This document shows, in pieces, positions 16,313-25,737 of a DNA stretch of 64,000 nucleotides (the stretch's first letter is position 1; each line of letters opens with the position of its first letter). The notes below the pieces were generated by a model that saw nothing but the letters and a program-made list of their open reading frames with translations, made no database searches and was not told the DNA's origin. The DNA lies in contig NZ_JAMYFE010000094.1 in assembly GCF_024129865.1 (NCBI RefSeq), positions 1 to 64,000 of the forward strand, read 5' to 3'. Position numbers and translations under genes: made by a program. This stretch comes from Stieleria tagensis (GTDB taxonomy: Bacteria; Planctomycetota; Planctomycetia; Pirellulales; Pirellulaceae).

Positions 16313-17023
16313 TTAGGACCGGCCAGATTCCAACCTGCCGTCGCTAAGTCTCAGTTGGCGACCGGCGCGTGCGGCGACGGATTCGTCGTGGGTGACGACC
16401 ACCAGCGTGATTGCGTGTTGTCGGTTGAATGACTCCAGCAACGACAAGATCGCCGCGCCGGATTCCGTGTCCAGCGCGCCGGTGGGCTCGTCGGCTAGAA
16501 TCAATTCGGGTCGATTGGCCAACGCGCGAGCGATCGCGACTCGCTGGCATTCACCGCCCGAAAGCTGAGACGGCAGGTGTCGTCCGCGACCCGATAGTCC
16601 CACCGAAACCAACAGCTCCTCGGCCCGCGATTGTCTCTCAGACGCACCAAGGTCACTTTCAAACATCGGGATTTGAATGTTCTCGCTGGCATTCAAATGA
16701 GGCAACAAATGATAGTTCTGAAAAACGAATCCGATGTGCCTGGAACGATGCCGATCCAGGTCCACACTCTCGTTGAGCAGCTGACCGCGGTACCAAATCT
16801 GGCCTGTGGTGGGACGATCAAGCGCACCGATCAGATTCAACAGAGTCGTTTTTCCGCTTCCGCTTTTCCCGACGATCGCGATATGTTCTGCAGGTGCGAT
16901 TTCAAAGGAAACTCGACCGATCGCGTCGACGTCGCCCAACCGGTAGTGACGACCAAGCTGGCGTGCTTCGATCAACGGCACCACCTGTTCAGCTGATTCG
17001 GTGGACTTGGTGGTGGTCGGCAT
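16313..17023 (-). CDS. ABC transporter ATP-binding protein, LolD/MacB type
   Basis: 236 residues. Walker A VGKSGSGKTT near 53, Q-loop FVFQNYHLLPHL, signature LSGGECQRVAIARAL, Walker B LILADEPTGALD, and the switch His in VVTHDE. The GALD and two-residue pattern after Walker B put it in the LolD/MacB/FtsE group, which drives extrusion of lipoproteins or substrates through periplasmic assemblies. No permease lies next to it, so it must pair with one encoded elsewhere. The start lies 45 bases from that of the divergent gene at 17068. Confidence 0.85.
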   Translation of the reverse strand: MPTTTKSTESAEQVVPLIEARQLGRHYRLGDVDAIGRVSFEIAPAEHIAIVGKSGSGKTTLLNLIGALDRPTTGQIWYRGQLLNESVDLDRHRSRHIGFVFQNYHLLPHLNASENIQIPMFESDLGASERQSRAEELLVSVGLSGRGRHLPSQLSGGECQRVAIARALANRPELILADEPTGALDTESGAAILSLLESFNRQHAITLVVVTHDESVAARAGRQLRLSDGRLESGRS

Positions 17024-17067
17024 AGAGAATCTAGCAGTCGGCAGTTGGGATCAAAAGAGACACTGTA

Positions 17068-18048
17068 ATGAATCGAATTGAAATGCTGTACGGGACGAGA
17101 CAGCAGCCGAACAGGTCACGCCATCTGGCGTTCCTGATCGCAGCGATGTTCGTGCTGACATTCGGGAGCGACGATTGTGCACGCTCGCAGAATTCTGCCG
17201 CACTGAATTCAGGGTCTGAGTATTCGGCGTCAAAGGAACCACTGCCCACAAAAATTCTGACGGTGATTCCCGCGGGCACCCAAGTCGAAGTTGAATCCAG
17301 CAAAGCGCGATGGAACCGGTTGTTGCTGATTGCGACGCCGAAGTTGGACAGTGGAGAGATCGAAAGCATCAACGCATCGATCCGTAACGCGGCGACGACG
17401 TGCTCGCTGACGTTGATGGCGACGGTTATCGCGAGACCACCTGACGCAGCGCAACCGTCGGCCAAACCCCAATACGAATTGGTCGAGGTCGGAGTTGGCT
17501 ACGGCGTCGCGACGAATCGCGGAACCATGATTGTATCGTCGGATACGGTCGCCCAGCAAACTGGCGAGCTTGGTTTTTTCGCCCGTCGAATGCTCAGTCA
17601 CAACGAGCAACAACTGCGATCCGTGCGTGAGGTCGCACGCACGAAGGACGCAGTCGTTTTCGACGCCCCCTCGGTGTTCTCCCTGCATGGCACGCATCGC
17701 AAGTGTTTGACGCGTCACTTGGTCGCCCTCGACCGGTCGACGGGTCAAGGTTGGCTGTATTGCTGGCTGCTGTTACCTGTCTCCGATGACACAGCCGAAT
17801 CGCACCGAATTGTCGACCATCCCATTCGCGCAACGCGTTGGGGCACTCAAGAAACGCGGTCGATCCATGTCGACGCCAATGAATTCAACTTTCTGGGTGT
17901 TCCCAGTGAACTGGCAATGGCGCTCGTTGATTTGCCACCGGGGACCGATATTCCCTGGGCCGAGGAGACGACGAAGCTAGCCGGACGACGAAGATTGACG
18001 GCGAGTCAACTGCAGCGATTGGCCGAGAGGTTGACGGAATCGCGTTGA
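17068..18048 (+). CDS. Exported protein of unknown function
   Basis: 326 residues. A signal peptide (FLIAAMFVLTFGSDDCARS) is likely at about residues 20-40. The middle repeatedly alternates beta strands, and the last 40 residues are charged (TKLAGRRRLTASQLQRLAER). No family was recognised. The next gene, a sulfatase, starts 143 bases downstream on the same strand, but no functional link can be shown. Confidence 0.5.
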   Translation: MNRIEMLYGTRQQPNRSRHLAFLIAAMFVLTFGSDDCARSQNSAALNSGSEYSASKEPLPTKILTVIPAGTQVEVESSKARWNRLLLIATPKLDSGEIESINASIRNAATTCSLTLMATVIARPPDAAQPSAKPQYELVEVGVGYGVATNRGTMIVSSDTVAQQTGELGFFARRMLSHNEQQLRSVREVARTKDAVVFDAPSVFSLHGTHRKCLTRHLVALDRSTGQGWLYCWLLLPVSDDTAESHRIVDHPIRATRWGTQETRSIHVDANEFNFLGVPSELAMALVDLPPGTDIPWAEETTKLAGRRRLTASQLQRLAERLTESR

Positions 18049-18191
18049 CTGTTGTTTCTGTGAAGGTGTTTGAAATCGCAAGAAGCAGGTCGAATTGGAG
18101 CGTCCACGCCGGTTGACTCAATAGGATTTGGTACCATCGTCCGCCAAACCCCAGACTTGTTTGCCCGAAATCTTGACGAGCTGAATCCATC

Positions 18192-19679
18192 ATGCTGTTC
18201 CGGTTGTTTCCATTCTGCTTGGTTTTGTTGACGATCGCCAACCCGCCTGCCTGGGCCGCCGATCGCCCCAACCTGGTTTTGATCATCGCCGATGACATGA
18301 ACTGGGATGACTGCGGAGCCTATGGTCACCCTGCGATTCGCACCCCCAACATCGACCGACTGGCCGATCAGGGCCTGCGTTTCAATCATGCGTACTTAAC
18401 GACCAACTCTTGCAGTCCGTCTCGCTCGAGTATTTTGACCGGCAAGTACCCACACAACACGGGTGCCGAGCAATTGCATTGGCCGCTGCCAGCGGACAGC
18501 CAAACCTTTGCCGGCCAACTGAAGCAGGCCGGTTATTACACCGCGGCAGCCGGAAAGTGGCATTTGGGTGATGCGGTACGCGACCATTTTGATCGAATCT
18601 ACGAAGCCTCCACCGCCGGTTTTGTGCTGCCCTCCGGAACCGACGGCGCCCCGGCAAGAATGATCGCGGCCCAGCCGAGTGGTTGCGAGGATTGGGAACG
18701 GGCACTCGACGAACGGCCTCGCGATAAACCGTTTTTCATGTGGCTGGCCTCCTTGGACCCACACCGAGAATACACCGACGGGGCACTCGATCCGCCGCAC
18801 ACCCGTGCTGACGTGATCGTCCCACCGCATTTGCCCGACACAGCCGATGTGCGTGAAGATCTGCGGTTGTACTACGACGAAATTGGGCGGCTAGATCAAT
18901 ATGTCGGCAAGGTAATGAAAAAGCTGGATCAACAGCAAGTGTCCCAGAACACCATGGTGTTGTTCATCAGTGACAACGGTCGCCCGTTTCCACGCGACAA
19001 GACAACATTGTACGACGGTGGCATTCGCACGCCTTGGATCGTTCGTTGGCCTGGCCGAGTCGCGGTGGGACAAACGGATTCCCTGGTCAGCGCCGTCGAC
19101 ATCGCCGCAACCTGTTTGGAGCTGGCGGGGGTCAACGAGTCGTCGACGATGACAACGGAGGGGCATAGTTTCTTGCCAATCTTGAAAGACCCCAGCGTCA
19201 TGATTCGCCCGTTTGCATTCGCCGAAGACCATTGGCATGACTACGAAGACCACGCCCGCTGTGTCGTCAATCAACGCTTTAAACTGATCCGCAATGATTA
19301 CTTCGATCTACCACCAACCCCATCGGCCGACGCCGGTCGTGGACTCAGTTGGCAAGACATGCTGCGGCTACAAAAGGCCGGCGAACTCACCGCCGAGCAG
19401 CAAGCCTGCTTCCTCGCACCGAGAGCCAAATGGGAACTGTATGATCTGCAACACGATCCCGGCGAATTGAATAATCGAATCAACGATCCTGCTTTCGAAT
19501 CGGTGAAACAACGCCTGGCAAAAGCGCTCGATCGTTGGACCGCGATGACAAACGATTATGTCCCCTCGCGTCGCACCCCGGATGAATTTGACCGAGAGAC
19601 CGGCGAACCGGACCACAGCGTCCGAGTCAGACCTCGACCATCAAAAAAGCAGATGTTTGGCACCAACGGCAAGTACTAA
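18192..19679 (+). CDS. Sulfatase (formylglycine-dependent)
   Basis: 495 residues. Signal peptide 1-23 ending in WAAD. RPNLVLIIADDMNWDDCG supplies the paired Asp metal ligands, and C74 in CSPSRSSILTG is the Cys converted to formylglycine. Further landmarks are AGKWHLGD and FISDNGRPFPRDKTTLYDGG, the second metal site, and a DLQHDPGELNN tail. The enzyme hydrolyses sulfate esters outside the cytoplasm. The substrate cannot be read from sequence. It is followed by a second sulfatase and a sialidase, so sulfated host or algal glycans are plausible. Confidence 0.92.
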   Translation: MLFRLFPFCLVLLTIANPPAWAADRPNLVLIIADDMNWDDCGAYGHPAIRTPNIDRLADQGLRFNHAYLTTNSCSPSRSSILTGKYPHNTGAEQLHWPLPADSQTFAGQLKQAGYYTAAAGKWHLGDAVRDHFDRIYEASTAGFVLPSGTDGAPARMIAAQPSGCEDWERALDERPRDKPFFMWLASLDPHREYTDGALDPPHTRADVIVPPHLPDTADVREDLRLYYDEIGRLDQYVGKVMKKLDQQQVSQNTMVLFISDNGRPFPRDKTTLYDGGIRTPWIVRWPGRVAVGQTDSLVSAVDIAATCLELAGVNESSTMTTEGHSFLPILKDPSVMIRPFAFAEDHWHDYEDHARCVVNQRFKLIRNDYFDLPPTPSADAGRGLSWQDMLRLQKAGELTAEQQACFLAPRAKWELYDLQHDPGELNNRINDPAFESVKQRLAKALDRWTAMTNDYVPSRRTPDEFDRETGEPDHSVRVRPRPSKKQMFGTNGKY

Positions 19680-19894
19680 ACGCTGTTTCACCAGGATCGG
19701 AGGACGATACACGGAATACGAGGGATTATATTCCTAGCCTCTGAGGGCGGCACATGGTCTCACACAGCGTTGCATCATTGTGTCGCCCGCCGGGCTTTAG
19801 AATACGCTGGCTTCAAAACGGACGCGTCGCGCTTACCAAAAACCAATGCCCTATGCGAAAGCGCAACTTCAAACGTTTCAAGTTTCAATCCGTG
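19680..19894 (+). repeat. Intergenic region with two dispersed repeat modules
   Basis: CGCTGGCTTCAAAACGGACG and the next three bases (19805-19827) recur exactly at 23957-23979. The following AAACCAATGCCCTATGCGAA module (about 19839-19874) recurs with a few changes at 46892-46927. Both other copies lie between genes. Confidence 0.7.
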
Positions 19895-21442
19895 ATGTTT
19901 TTCATGCGAATTCTACACCTGCGGTGCTGGCTGCTTCCGCTCTGTCTGCTGCTCGTTTACACGGGAATCCAGCTGGAACAAGAGACGTTCAGTGGTGAGG
20001 TAACCGACACCAGTGCGCCGTCGCCGACCCGATCGACGTCCACCGGTGAACTCGATGCCAACCAAGACATTTCCGGTGCCGCCGACCCACTCCGCCGGCC
20101 CGATGTACTGATGCTGGTGGTCGATGATATGAATGACTGGATTTCATTGTTTGACCAGCGATCACCGATTCGAACACCGAACCTGGAACGATTGGCGCGA
20201 CGCGGGGTGCTGTTCACGCAAGCCTATTGCGCATCGCCAGCTTGCAACCCCTCCCGCGTCGCGACGTTGACCGGGTTGCGACCGACCAGCAGCGGTGTTT
20301 ACGGAAACGCAAGTGATTGGCGGCGGGTTCTACCGACACGCTTGACCGTGATGCAACAATTTCAACGCGCCGGATACAGCGTGCGTGGCGCGGGGAAAAT
20401 ATTTCACCACCATCTTGCGGGCGCATTCCATGACAACGATTCGTTTGACGATTTCCAGCCGATGCGGGAACAGCAATACCCAGCGTCCAAACTGAATCAA
20501 GCACCAGACTACGGATCACGCAACACCGATTGGGGCGCCTTTCCCGAACATGTCAAAGACTCCATCGACTATCACACCGCCAGCTATTGCATCGACGTTC
20601 TGCGTCAGCCGCCAAGTGATGCGCCCCTGTTTCTAGCCTGCGGGATCTTCAAACCTCACTCGCCGTTTTTTGCCCCCCTGGAATTCCATGATCGCTACCG
20701 GGATCTGCCGCTGCCGATCTTGAACAACGACGACTGGAGGGACCTGCCATCGGGCGCTACAAAGCTGATGAAAAAAACCAAATGGTTTTGGAATGGCATG
20801 CAGAAAGTCGAATCCGAACACCCCGGATCCTACCACGACTTCATTCGTTCCTATGCGGCGTGCGTCTCATTTGCCGACGACCAAATCGGCCGCGTTCTCG
20901 ACGCGTTGGACGATAGCCCCCGCAGCAAGAACACAATCATCGTGCTGTGGTCGGACCATGGTTTTCATTTAGGCGAAAAACAGCATCTTGAAAAGTTCGC
21001 GCTGTGGGAAAAGACCAATCACATACCGTTGATCATCGTGGCGCCGCAAATCGGCCAAGCGGGCGCCCGTTGCGATCGCCCCGTGGACTTAACCACATTG
21101 TACCCGACCCTGCTAGAATTGGCGGGATTGCCTGCCGACGATGCAACCGACGGCGACAGCATCGTGCCGTTGTTGCGCGACCCGACTGGTCAGTGGGAAT
21201 CCCCCGCAGTGATGACGTATCTACCGGGCAATCATGCCGTCCGCAGCCAGCATTGGCGTTATATTCACTATGCCGATGGCACCGAGGAGTTGTACGACCA
21301 CCGGACGGATCCCCATGAATGGAACAATCTGGCCACCGACAAACAGTTTCATTCGACGATCCAGTGGCACCAAAAATGGTTGCCGACCGACCAAGCCGCT
21401 CCGGCGCCCGACATGCGAAAACCGGCAACGCCAGCACATTAG
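19895..21442 (+). CDS. Sulfatase, iduronate-2-sulfatase-like
   Basis: 515 residues from the ATG at 19895. The frame is open upstream to 19754, but that stretch is a dispersed repeat, so a start after it is preferred. A hydrophobic signal (CWLLPLCLLLVYTG) comes first. VLMLVVDDMNDWISLF gives the metal Asp pair, typical of the iduronate-2-sulfatase-like group, and CNPSRVATLTGLRP carries the formylglycine Cys. GKIFHHH, CGIFKPHSPF and LWSDHGFHLGEKQHLEKF complete the active site. It is an exported enzyme, probably for sulfated uronic or fucosylated glycans. It ends 25 bases before the sialidase start. Confidence 0.9.
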   Translation: MFFMRILHLRCWLLPLCLLLVYTGIQLEQETFSGEVTDTSAPSPTRSTSTGELDANQDISGAADPLRRPDVLMLVVDDMNDWISLFDQRSPIRTPNLERLARRGVLFTQAYCASPACNPSRVATLTGLRPTSSGVYGNASDWRRVLPTRLTVMQQFQRAGYSVRGAGKIFHHHLAGAFHDNDSFDDFQPMREQQYPASKLNQAPDYGSRNTDWGAFPEHVKDSIDYHTASYCIDVLRQPPSDAPLFLACGIFKPHSPFFAPLEFHDRYRDLPLPILNNDDWRDLPSGATKLMKKTKWFWNGMQKVESEHPGSYHDFIRSYAACVSFADDQIGRVLDALDDSPRSKNTIIVLWSDHGFHLGEKQHLEKFALWEKTNHIPLIIVAPQIGQAGARCDRPVDLTTLYPTLLELAGLPADDATDGDSIVPLLRDPTGQWESPAVMTYLPGNHAVRSQHWRYIHYADGTEELYDHRTDPHEWNNLATDKQFHSTIQWHQKWLPTDQAAPAPDMRKPATPAH

Positions 21443-21467
21443 TCTTCCCACCCCAAAGCCCCGCCTG

Positions 21468-22694
21468 ATGAAATTCCCTCGCTTTGTTCTCACTTCAGTT
21501 TTCCTGACCAGCTGGATCTGTTCCGCTACAGTCCAGAGCACCGCAGCAGATCCGGTGACGGTTTTTAGAAACGGCAGCGACGGTTACAAGATCTTTCGTA
21601 TTCCGGCAATGGTCGTTGCGGCCAACGGTGACATCCTGGCATTCTGCGAAGCCCGCCAAGGCGGTGATTTAAGTGAGATTGATCTGGTACTGAAACGCTC
21701 GGCGGACGGTGGAAACACCTGGCAACCGTTAGCAGTGGTTCAAGAGAGCGACGCATTCAAAGCGTTGTACGAGGATCCGAATCGCGAGATCAGCATTGGC
21801 AATGCCGCCCCCGTGGTGGACCACCTTGATCCTCAACATCCCGGCCGGATTTGGCTGCCGTTCACGTTGGAGAATGACCGCGTGTTCGTCACCTTTAGCG
21901 ACGATCATGGCCACAGCTGGGCACCACGGCGGGAGATCACCGCCGATGTCAAACAGTCGCAATGGGGCTGGTATGCAACCGGTCCGGTACATTCGATCCA
22001 AATCCAGCGGGGACAGTACAAGGGCCGAATCGTGGTGCCCTGTGACCACCGAATCGGCGCCGGTGGACACGACAGTGGCGACCTGGGAGCGCATGCCATC
22101 TACAGCGATGACCATGGCACCACCTGGAAACTAGGCGCTGTCGACGCCACCTACGATGACGGGTTGAACGCCAACGAAACCACTGTCATCGAGCTGAACG
22201 ATGGGCGGCTCTATTTCAATACGCGCAACCAAAATGGCCAGGCACCGGGAACACGCGGTGACGGCTACAGTCGCGACGGGGGACAAACGTTCGAACGTCA
22301 GGATGCTCAGCCCTATGCCATTTTCCGTCCCTCGCCCGAAGTGCTTGATCCACCCGTGGTTCAATGTTCGCTGCTGCGTGCCGCTTCGACCCGCGACGGT
22401 GACAATCGAAACCTGATCCTATTTGCCGGACCGGATCAAAACGGCCCGAGCGGGCCAGGTCGTAGCGATTTGCGAATCCGTTTTTCAACCGACGAAACCG
22501 AGACCTGGCAGGACGGACCGCTGCTGCACCGTGGCCCCGCCGCCTACAGCGACATGATCCGGATCGCCGCGGGCCGCTACGGCGTGCTGTTTGAAGCCGG
22601 CCAACCGAGTGGCAAAAAATACGACACGATCGTGTTTGCGCAGGTCGGCGATGCAGAATTGGACGCCGAACGGGCGGTCGAGCATGCTCCCTAA
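21468..22694 (+). CDS. Exo-alpha-sialidase (neuraminidase), BNR repeats
   Basis: 408 residues from the ATG at 21468, with a signal peptide (VFLTSWICSATVQSTAA). YKIFRIPAMV contains the FRIP motif with the first catalytic Arg. Asp-box repeats follow: SADGGNTW, SDDHGHSW, SDDHGTTW, SRDGGQTF and a degenerate STDETETW, spaced as in a six-bladed GH33 propeller. The enzyme releases terminal sialic acids from glycans outside the cytoplasm. It is co-directional with two sulfatases and is probably co-transcribed with the second (25-base gap). Confidence 0.9.
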   Translation: MKFPRFVLTSVFLTSWICSATVQSTAADPVTVFRNGSDGYKIFRIPAMVVAANGDILAFCEARQGGDLSEIDLVLKRSADGGNTWQPLAVVQESDAFKALYEDPNREISIGNAAPVVDHLDPQHPGRIWLPFTLENDRVFVTFSDDHGHSWAPRREITADVKQSQWGWYATGPVHSIQIQRGQYKGRIVVPCDHRIGAGGHDSGDLGAHAIYSDDHGTTWKLGAVDATYDDGLNANETTVIELNDGRLYFNTRNQNGQAPGTRGDGYSRDGGQTFERQDAQPYAIFRPSPEVLDPPVVQCSLLRAASTRDGDNRNLILFAGPDQNGPSGPGRSDLRIRFSTDETETWQDGPLLHRGPAAYSDMIRIAAGRYGVLFEAGQPSGKKYDTIVFAQVGDAELDAERAVEHAP

Positions 22695-22760
22695 AAATTC
22701 CAACTGAGTCTACAATGAGCGTCCACTTGTTCCTCAGCGACCGCCGTACGACGCGATTAG

Positions 22761-23042
22761 ATGCACCGATCTGACGAAGAAAAAACGAAATTCGCCAATC
22801 GGATGCGCCGTATTTCGGGCCAGGTGAACGCCGTCCAACGGATGATCGAAGACGATCAATACTGTGTCGATGTCATGATGCAAATCTCCGCTGTCACCGG
22901 AGCCCTGAACAAAGTCAGTGAACTGCTGATGCAGGAGCACTTGAAGTCCTGCGTGCGGCAAGCGATGGAAAATGGAGACGAAGCCGACCGTGACCAAAAG
23001 CTCGAAGAACTGCTGAACGTGTTTCGCAAGTACAGCAAGTGA
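22761..23042 (+). CDS. CsoR-family copper(I)-type metal-responsive repressor
   Basis: 93 residues, all helical. The family core RMRRISGQVNAVQRMIEDD then YCVDVMMQISAV and EHLKSCV is present. Cys35, His60 and Cys64 match the Cys-His-Cys triad that binds Cu(I) in CsoR. RcnR-type nickel sensors and FrmR carry other residues there. The family binds GC-rich operators and releases them on metal binding. It is upstream of a Cys-rich exported protein and a MacAB-like ABC operon, the obvious targets. An inverted repeat AACCC-N12-GGGTT at 23155-23176 is a candidate operator. Confidence 0.88.
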   Translation: MHRSDEEKTKFANRMRRISGQVNAVQRMIEDDQYCVDVMMQISAVTGALNKVSELLMQEHLKSCVRQAMENGDEADRDQKLEELLNVFRKYSK

Positions 23043-23154
23043 GTCTGCCTTTGACCCAATCAAAAGTCTTGACTTTGGTTGGCGTCTCGTTACGCCCACG
23101 GCGCAAAAACACTTCGGCTAGGGTCCGGTATTGCGAGTGCAGGGAGCAAACCGC

Positions 23155-23176
23155 AACCCTAAGTTGCGTACGGGTT
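23155..23176. promoter_or_regulatory. Candidate operator upstream of the Cys-rich gene
   Basis: AACCC (23155-23159) and GGGTT (23172-23176) form an inverted repeat with a 12-base spacer, 51 bases before the start codon at 23227. GC-rich dyads are typical for CsoR. The match is short and could be chance. Confidence 0.25.
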
Positions 23177-23226
23177 GGGGAATTTTGATGTTGTTAGCTT
23201 GCCGGTTCAGGTCTAAACTGGTGGGT

Positions 23227-23703
23227 ATGTTCCGAGCAATGTTCTCCCTGTTGTTGGTCGCCAATTTGTTGGCTTGCCCGCTGCGCTGCATCGGTTGCGA
23301 TGCGGCTGCCTGCGGAATTTCGACCGATTCGACAGCGTCCGCCTTGGTATCCGCCGGCTGTGCCTGCTGCCACGATGCCTGTGACCGGTCACTCTCCGAA
23401 AGTCAGACGGTCAAATCTGGATCACTGGAATCAACGGCTCAATACATTGATTCCTCAGGTGCTCCGTACGGTTGTCCAGACGATTGCCCCGCCGAATGCC
23501 AGTGCAAAAATTGTCTCTGTGAAGGCGCAACGATCCAAGACGGGCCGGAGCTTCCGATCGCATTGCTCCACTCGATTATCGGTCCCGATCGCGAAGTTTT
23601 CCCACTGGTCGAACGATCGGTCTGGCGAGATGTCACGATTGATCACGGATGGATCGAAAGTGGTCGCCAGCGGCGCATTGCGCTGCAATCTTGGCTGATT
23701 TGA
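23227..23703 (+). CDS. Exported cysteine-rich protein, probable metal binder
   Basis: 158 residues from the ATG at 23227. The frame is open upstream, but the signal peptide (MFRAMFSLLLVANLLACP) begins here. The mature part is Cys-rich: CPLRCIGCDAAAC, CACCHDAC, CPDDCPAECQCKNCLC, more than fifteen Cys in the first 110 residues. The last 45 residues are Cys-free. No known family is recognised. Position behind a CsoR gene and the Cys clusters suggest a periplasmic copper buffer or chaperone. It is comparable in style, not sequence, to the protein at 2378-2764. Confidence 0.6.
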   Translation: MFRAMFSLLLVANLLACPLRCIGCDAAACGISTDSTASALVSAGCACCHDACDRSLSESQTVKSGSLESTAQYIDSSGAPYGCPDDCPAECQCKNCLCEGATIQDGPELPIALLHSIIGPDREVFPLVERSVWRDVTIDHGWIESGRQRRIALQSWLI

Positions 23704-24020
23704 ATTCGTTCTCTTGATGGCATTCTGCCATCGATCCACTGAACGTCTCTGCATTGAACCGCGTGGCCGATCGTGCCGCCGAATTCAATCGTGGTTGCGC
23801 TGTCAAACAGTGGGCATCAAAACTAAACCGGCCGACATGATCCGCTGCAACTGTGTTGAAGCCAGCGCGGTTGCGATTCACCTGCCCGCCCCGCGGCAGA
23901 GTAAAGAGACCGAAGCGGCAATTTGCCAGACCATTTCAGTTAGTAACAAAGATAGTCGCTGGCTTCAAAACGGACGCGTTGGGTTCGGAAAAATCAATCT
24001 CATACGATGTGATTCAACTA
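23704..24020. repeat. Intergenic region with a dispersed repeat and a small palindrome
   Basis: 317 bases without a gene. GATGGC-ATTCT-GCCATC (23716-23732) is a perfect short hairpin 13 bases after the stop of the Cys-rich gene. The 23-base repeat at 23957-23979 also occurs at 19805-19827. The gap may separate two transcripts or hold the promoter of the ABC genes. Confidence 0.55.
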
Positions 24021-25175
24021 ATGCTACTACCCTGGGAATACGGAGTTCGCAATCTGGCCAGGCGACCGGTGCGCACCGCACTCACGCTGGTCGCTCTGGC
24101 GACGGTCGTGATGCTGGTGTTCGTCGTCGTCGGATTCATCCGTGGTCTGGAGAAATCGCTGGCCGTCAGCGGCGATCCGCAGGTCGTGTTGGTGTACTCG
24201 GTCAACGCCGAACAGAACATCGAGAACTCTTCCATCGCAGCGCGCACACCGGACCTGTTGACGGCCAGTTTGGACGGGGTGCAAAAGCGATTTGGTGTCA
24301 CACATGTTTCCCCGGAAATGTATTTGGGGACGCGCATTAAAACACGTGACGGCGACGCAGGGTTGGGATTGGTGCGCGGCGTCACACGCACGGCCCCCTT
24401 GGTGCGACGCGGCGTGAAAATCGTTGCGGGCAGTTGGCCTGGGCCGGGTCAGGTGCTGGTCGGTCGATTGGCCTATGCCAAACTCGGCAGCCGCAGCGAG
24501 TCGCTCACGATTGGCCAGACGGTCGAATTCGAAGGCAAAACGTGGACGATTAGCGGATTGTTCGTGGCCGGCGGTGCTGCCTATGAATCAGAAATCTGGT
24601 GTAACCTCGCCGAATTCCAAACCGCTACCAAACGCCAGGACATCAGTTTGGCAGCGATCCTGATGGCCCCCGGTGCGAGCGCATCTCGGGTGCAACTGTT
24701 TTGCAAAGAACGAACGGATTTGGAGCTGCGCGCGATCGTGGAAACCGACTACTACGCGGCGCTTCAACAGCACTACAAACCGGTTCGACTGTTGGCCTGG
24801 TTCGTTGTCGTGCTCGTATCGTCGGCGGGAATTTTTGCCGGATTAAACATGATGTATGGCGCCGTCGCAGGCCGCGTTCGCGAGATCGCGACCTTGCAAG
24901 CGATTGGATTTCGGCGTCGCGCGGTCCTGTTGAGTTTGGTTCAAGAAGGTCTGCTACTGTCGGCCGCCGCGTCGCTGTTATCGGGTTTCATCGCATTGGT
25001 CTTGCTCAACGGTATGGCAGTGCGATTCACGATGGGCGCCTTTACCTTGCGAATCGATAGCGTCGCGATCCTGGTCGGATGCGGCGTCGGATTGGCGCTC
25101 GGAATTTTAGGAGCACTGCCACCGGCACTCAAAGCATTGCGTGCCTCGGTGGCGATCAGTTTAAAAGCTGTTTGA
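24021..25175 (+). CDS. ABC transporter permease, FtsX/MacB-like (first)
   Basis: 384 residues from the ATG at 24021, the start of [19 protein letters not shown], an N-terminal motif typical of DevC/FtsX-type permeases. One membrane helix ([20 protein letters not shown]) is followed by a soluble domain of about 220 residues, then three C-terminal helices ([58 protein letters not shown]). [18 protein letters not shown] is the cytoplasmic coupling motif. It lies 41 bases before the lipoprotein gene, so it belongs to the same unit as the adaptor, ATPase and second permease. Confidence 0.85.
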   Translation: MLLPWEYGVRNLARRPVRTALTLVALATVVMLVFVVVGFIRGLEKSLAVSGDPQVVLVYSVNAEQNIENSSIAARTPDLLTASLDGVQKRFGVTHVSPEMYLGTRIKTRDGDAGLGLVRGVTRTAPLVRRGVKIVAGSWPGPGQVLVGRLAYAKLGSRSESLTIGQTVEFEGKTWTISGLFVAGGAAYESEIWCNLAEFQTATKRQDISLAAILMAPGASASRVQLFCKERTDLELRAIVETDYYAALQQHYKPVRLLAWFVVVLVSSAGIFAGLNMMYGAVAGRVREIATLQAIGFRRRAVLLSLVQEGLLLSAAASLLSGFIALVLLNGMAVRFTMGAFTLRIDSVAILVGCGVGLALGILGALPPALKALRASVAISLKAV

Positions 25176-25215
25176 TTTTGGATTGTTTTGTAAACGTAGA
25201 CTCGAGGAGAATCTC

Positions 25216-25734
25216 ATGAAGTTGTTGAATTGGACCGTTGCTGTCGCGCTTGCCACGATCGTCGGTTGTGGTCAAACACCATCGTCTGACACAGCCCAGG
25301 AACCGGCGCCGCCGGCGGCATCCGAATACCTGGTGGAAACAGAACCGGTCGACGCGGTGCCTGTCGGTGAAGCGCGGCAGTCGGTTAGCGACGCCCAAGC
25401 AGTGACGTTGGTCGGCACCATTGGCGGTTCCAGCGAACCATTTGTCGATGGACTGGCGGCGTTCACAATCGTTGACCCCAACGTGCCCTATTGTGCTGCC
25501 GACGAAGGCTGTCCGACGCCGTGGGACTATTGCTGCACGCAGGATCAAGTCAAAGACAACATCGCGACCGTCAAAGTCGTCGATGCATCCGGCAATCCGG
25601 TGGCCGCCGACGCGCGGAAACTGTTGCAGGTCAAAGAGCTTTCGACCGTGGTGGTCAAAGGGACGGCAACGCGTGACGAGCAAGGCAACTTGACCGTCGC
25701 AGCCAACGAAGTCTTTGTACGACCGGGGAAATAA
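25216..25734 (+). CDS. Lipoprotein with a Cys-rich metal-binding-like motif
   Basis: 172 residues. The start at 25216 is supported by GAGGAG eight bases upstream. The lipobox (ALATIVGC) makes it a lipoprotein. An Ala/Pro-rich linker precedes a small beta domain (VTLVGTIGGSSEPF to VVVKGTATRDEQGNLTV), perhaps OB-like, into which YCAADEGCPTPWDYCC is inserted. Four Cys plus acids within 16 residues look like a metal or redox site. It lies within the ABC operon, four bases before the adaptor gene. It could capture the metal or sense it, and the role is inferred from context only. Confidence 0.65.
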   Translation: MKLLNWTVAVALATIVGCGQTPSSDTAQEPAPPAASEYLVETEPVDAVPVGEARQSVSDAQAVTLVGTIGGSSEPFVDGLAAFTIVDPNVPYCAADEGCPTPWDYCCTQDQVKDNIATVKVVDASGNPVAADARKLLQVKELSTVVVKGTATRDEQGNLTVAANEVFVRPGK

Positions 25735-25737
25735 GTG

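Noticed and set aside
19754-19894. N-terminal extension of the second sulfatase
   Set aside because: This part is a dispersed repeat that also lies in intergenic places. A start after it gives a normal signal peptide.
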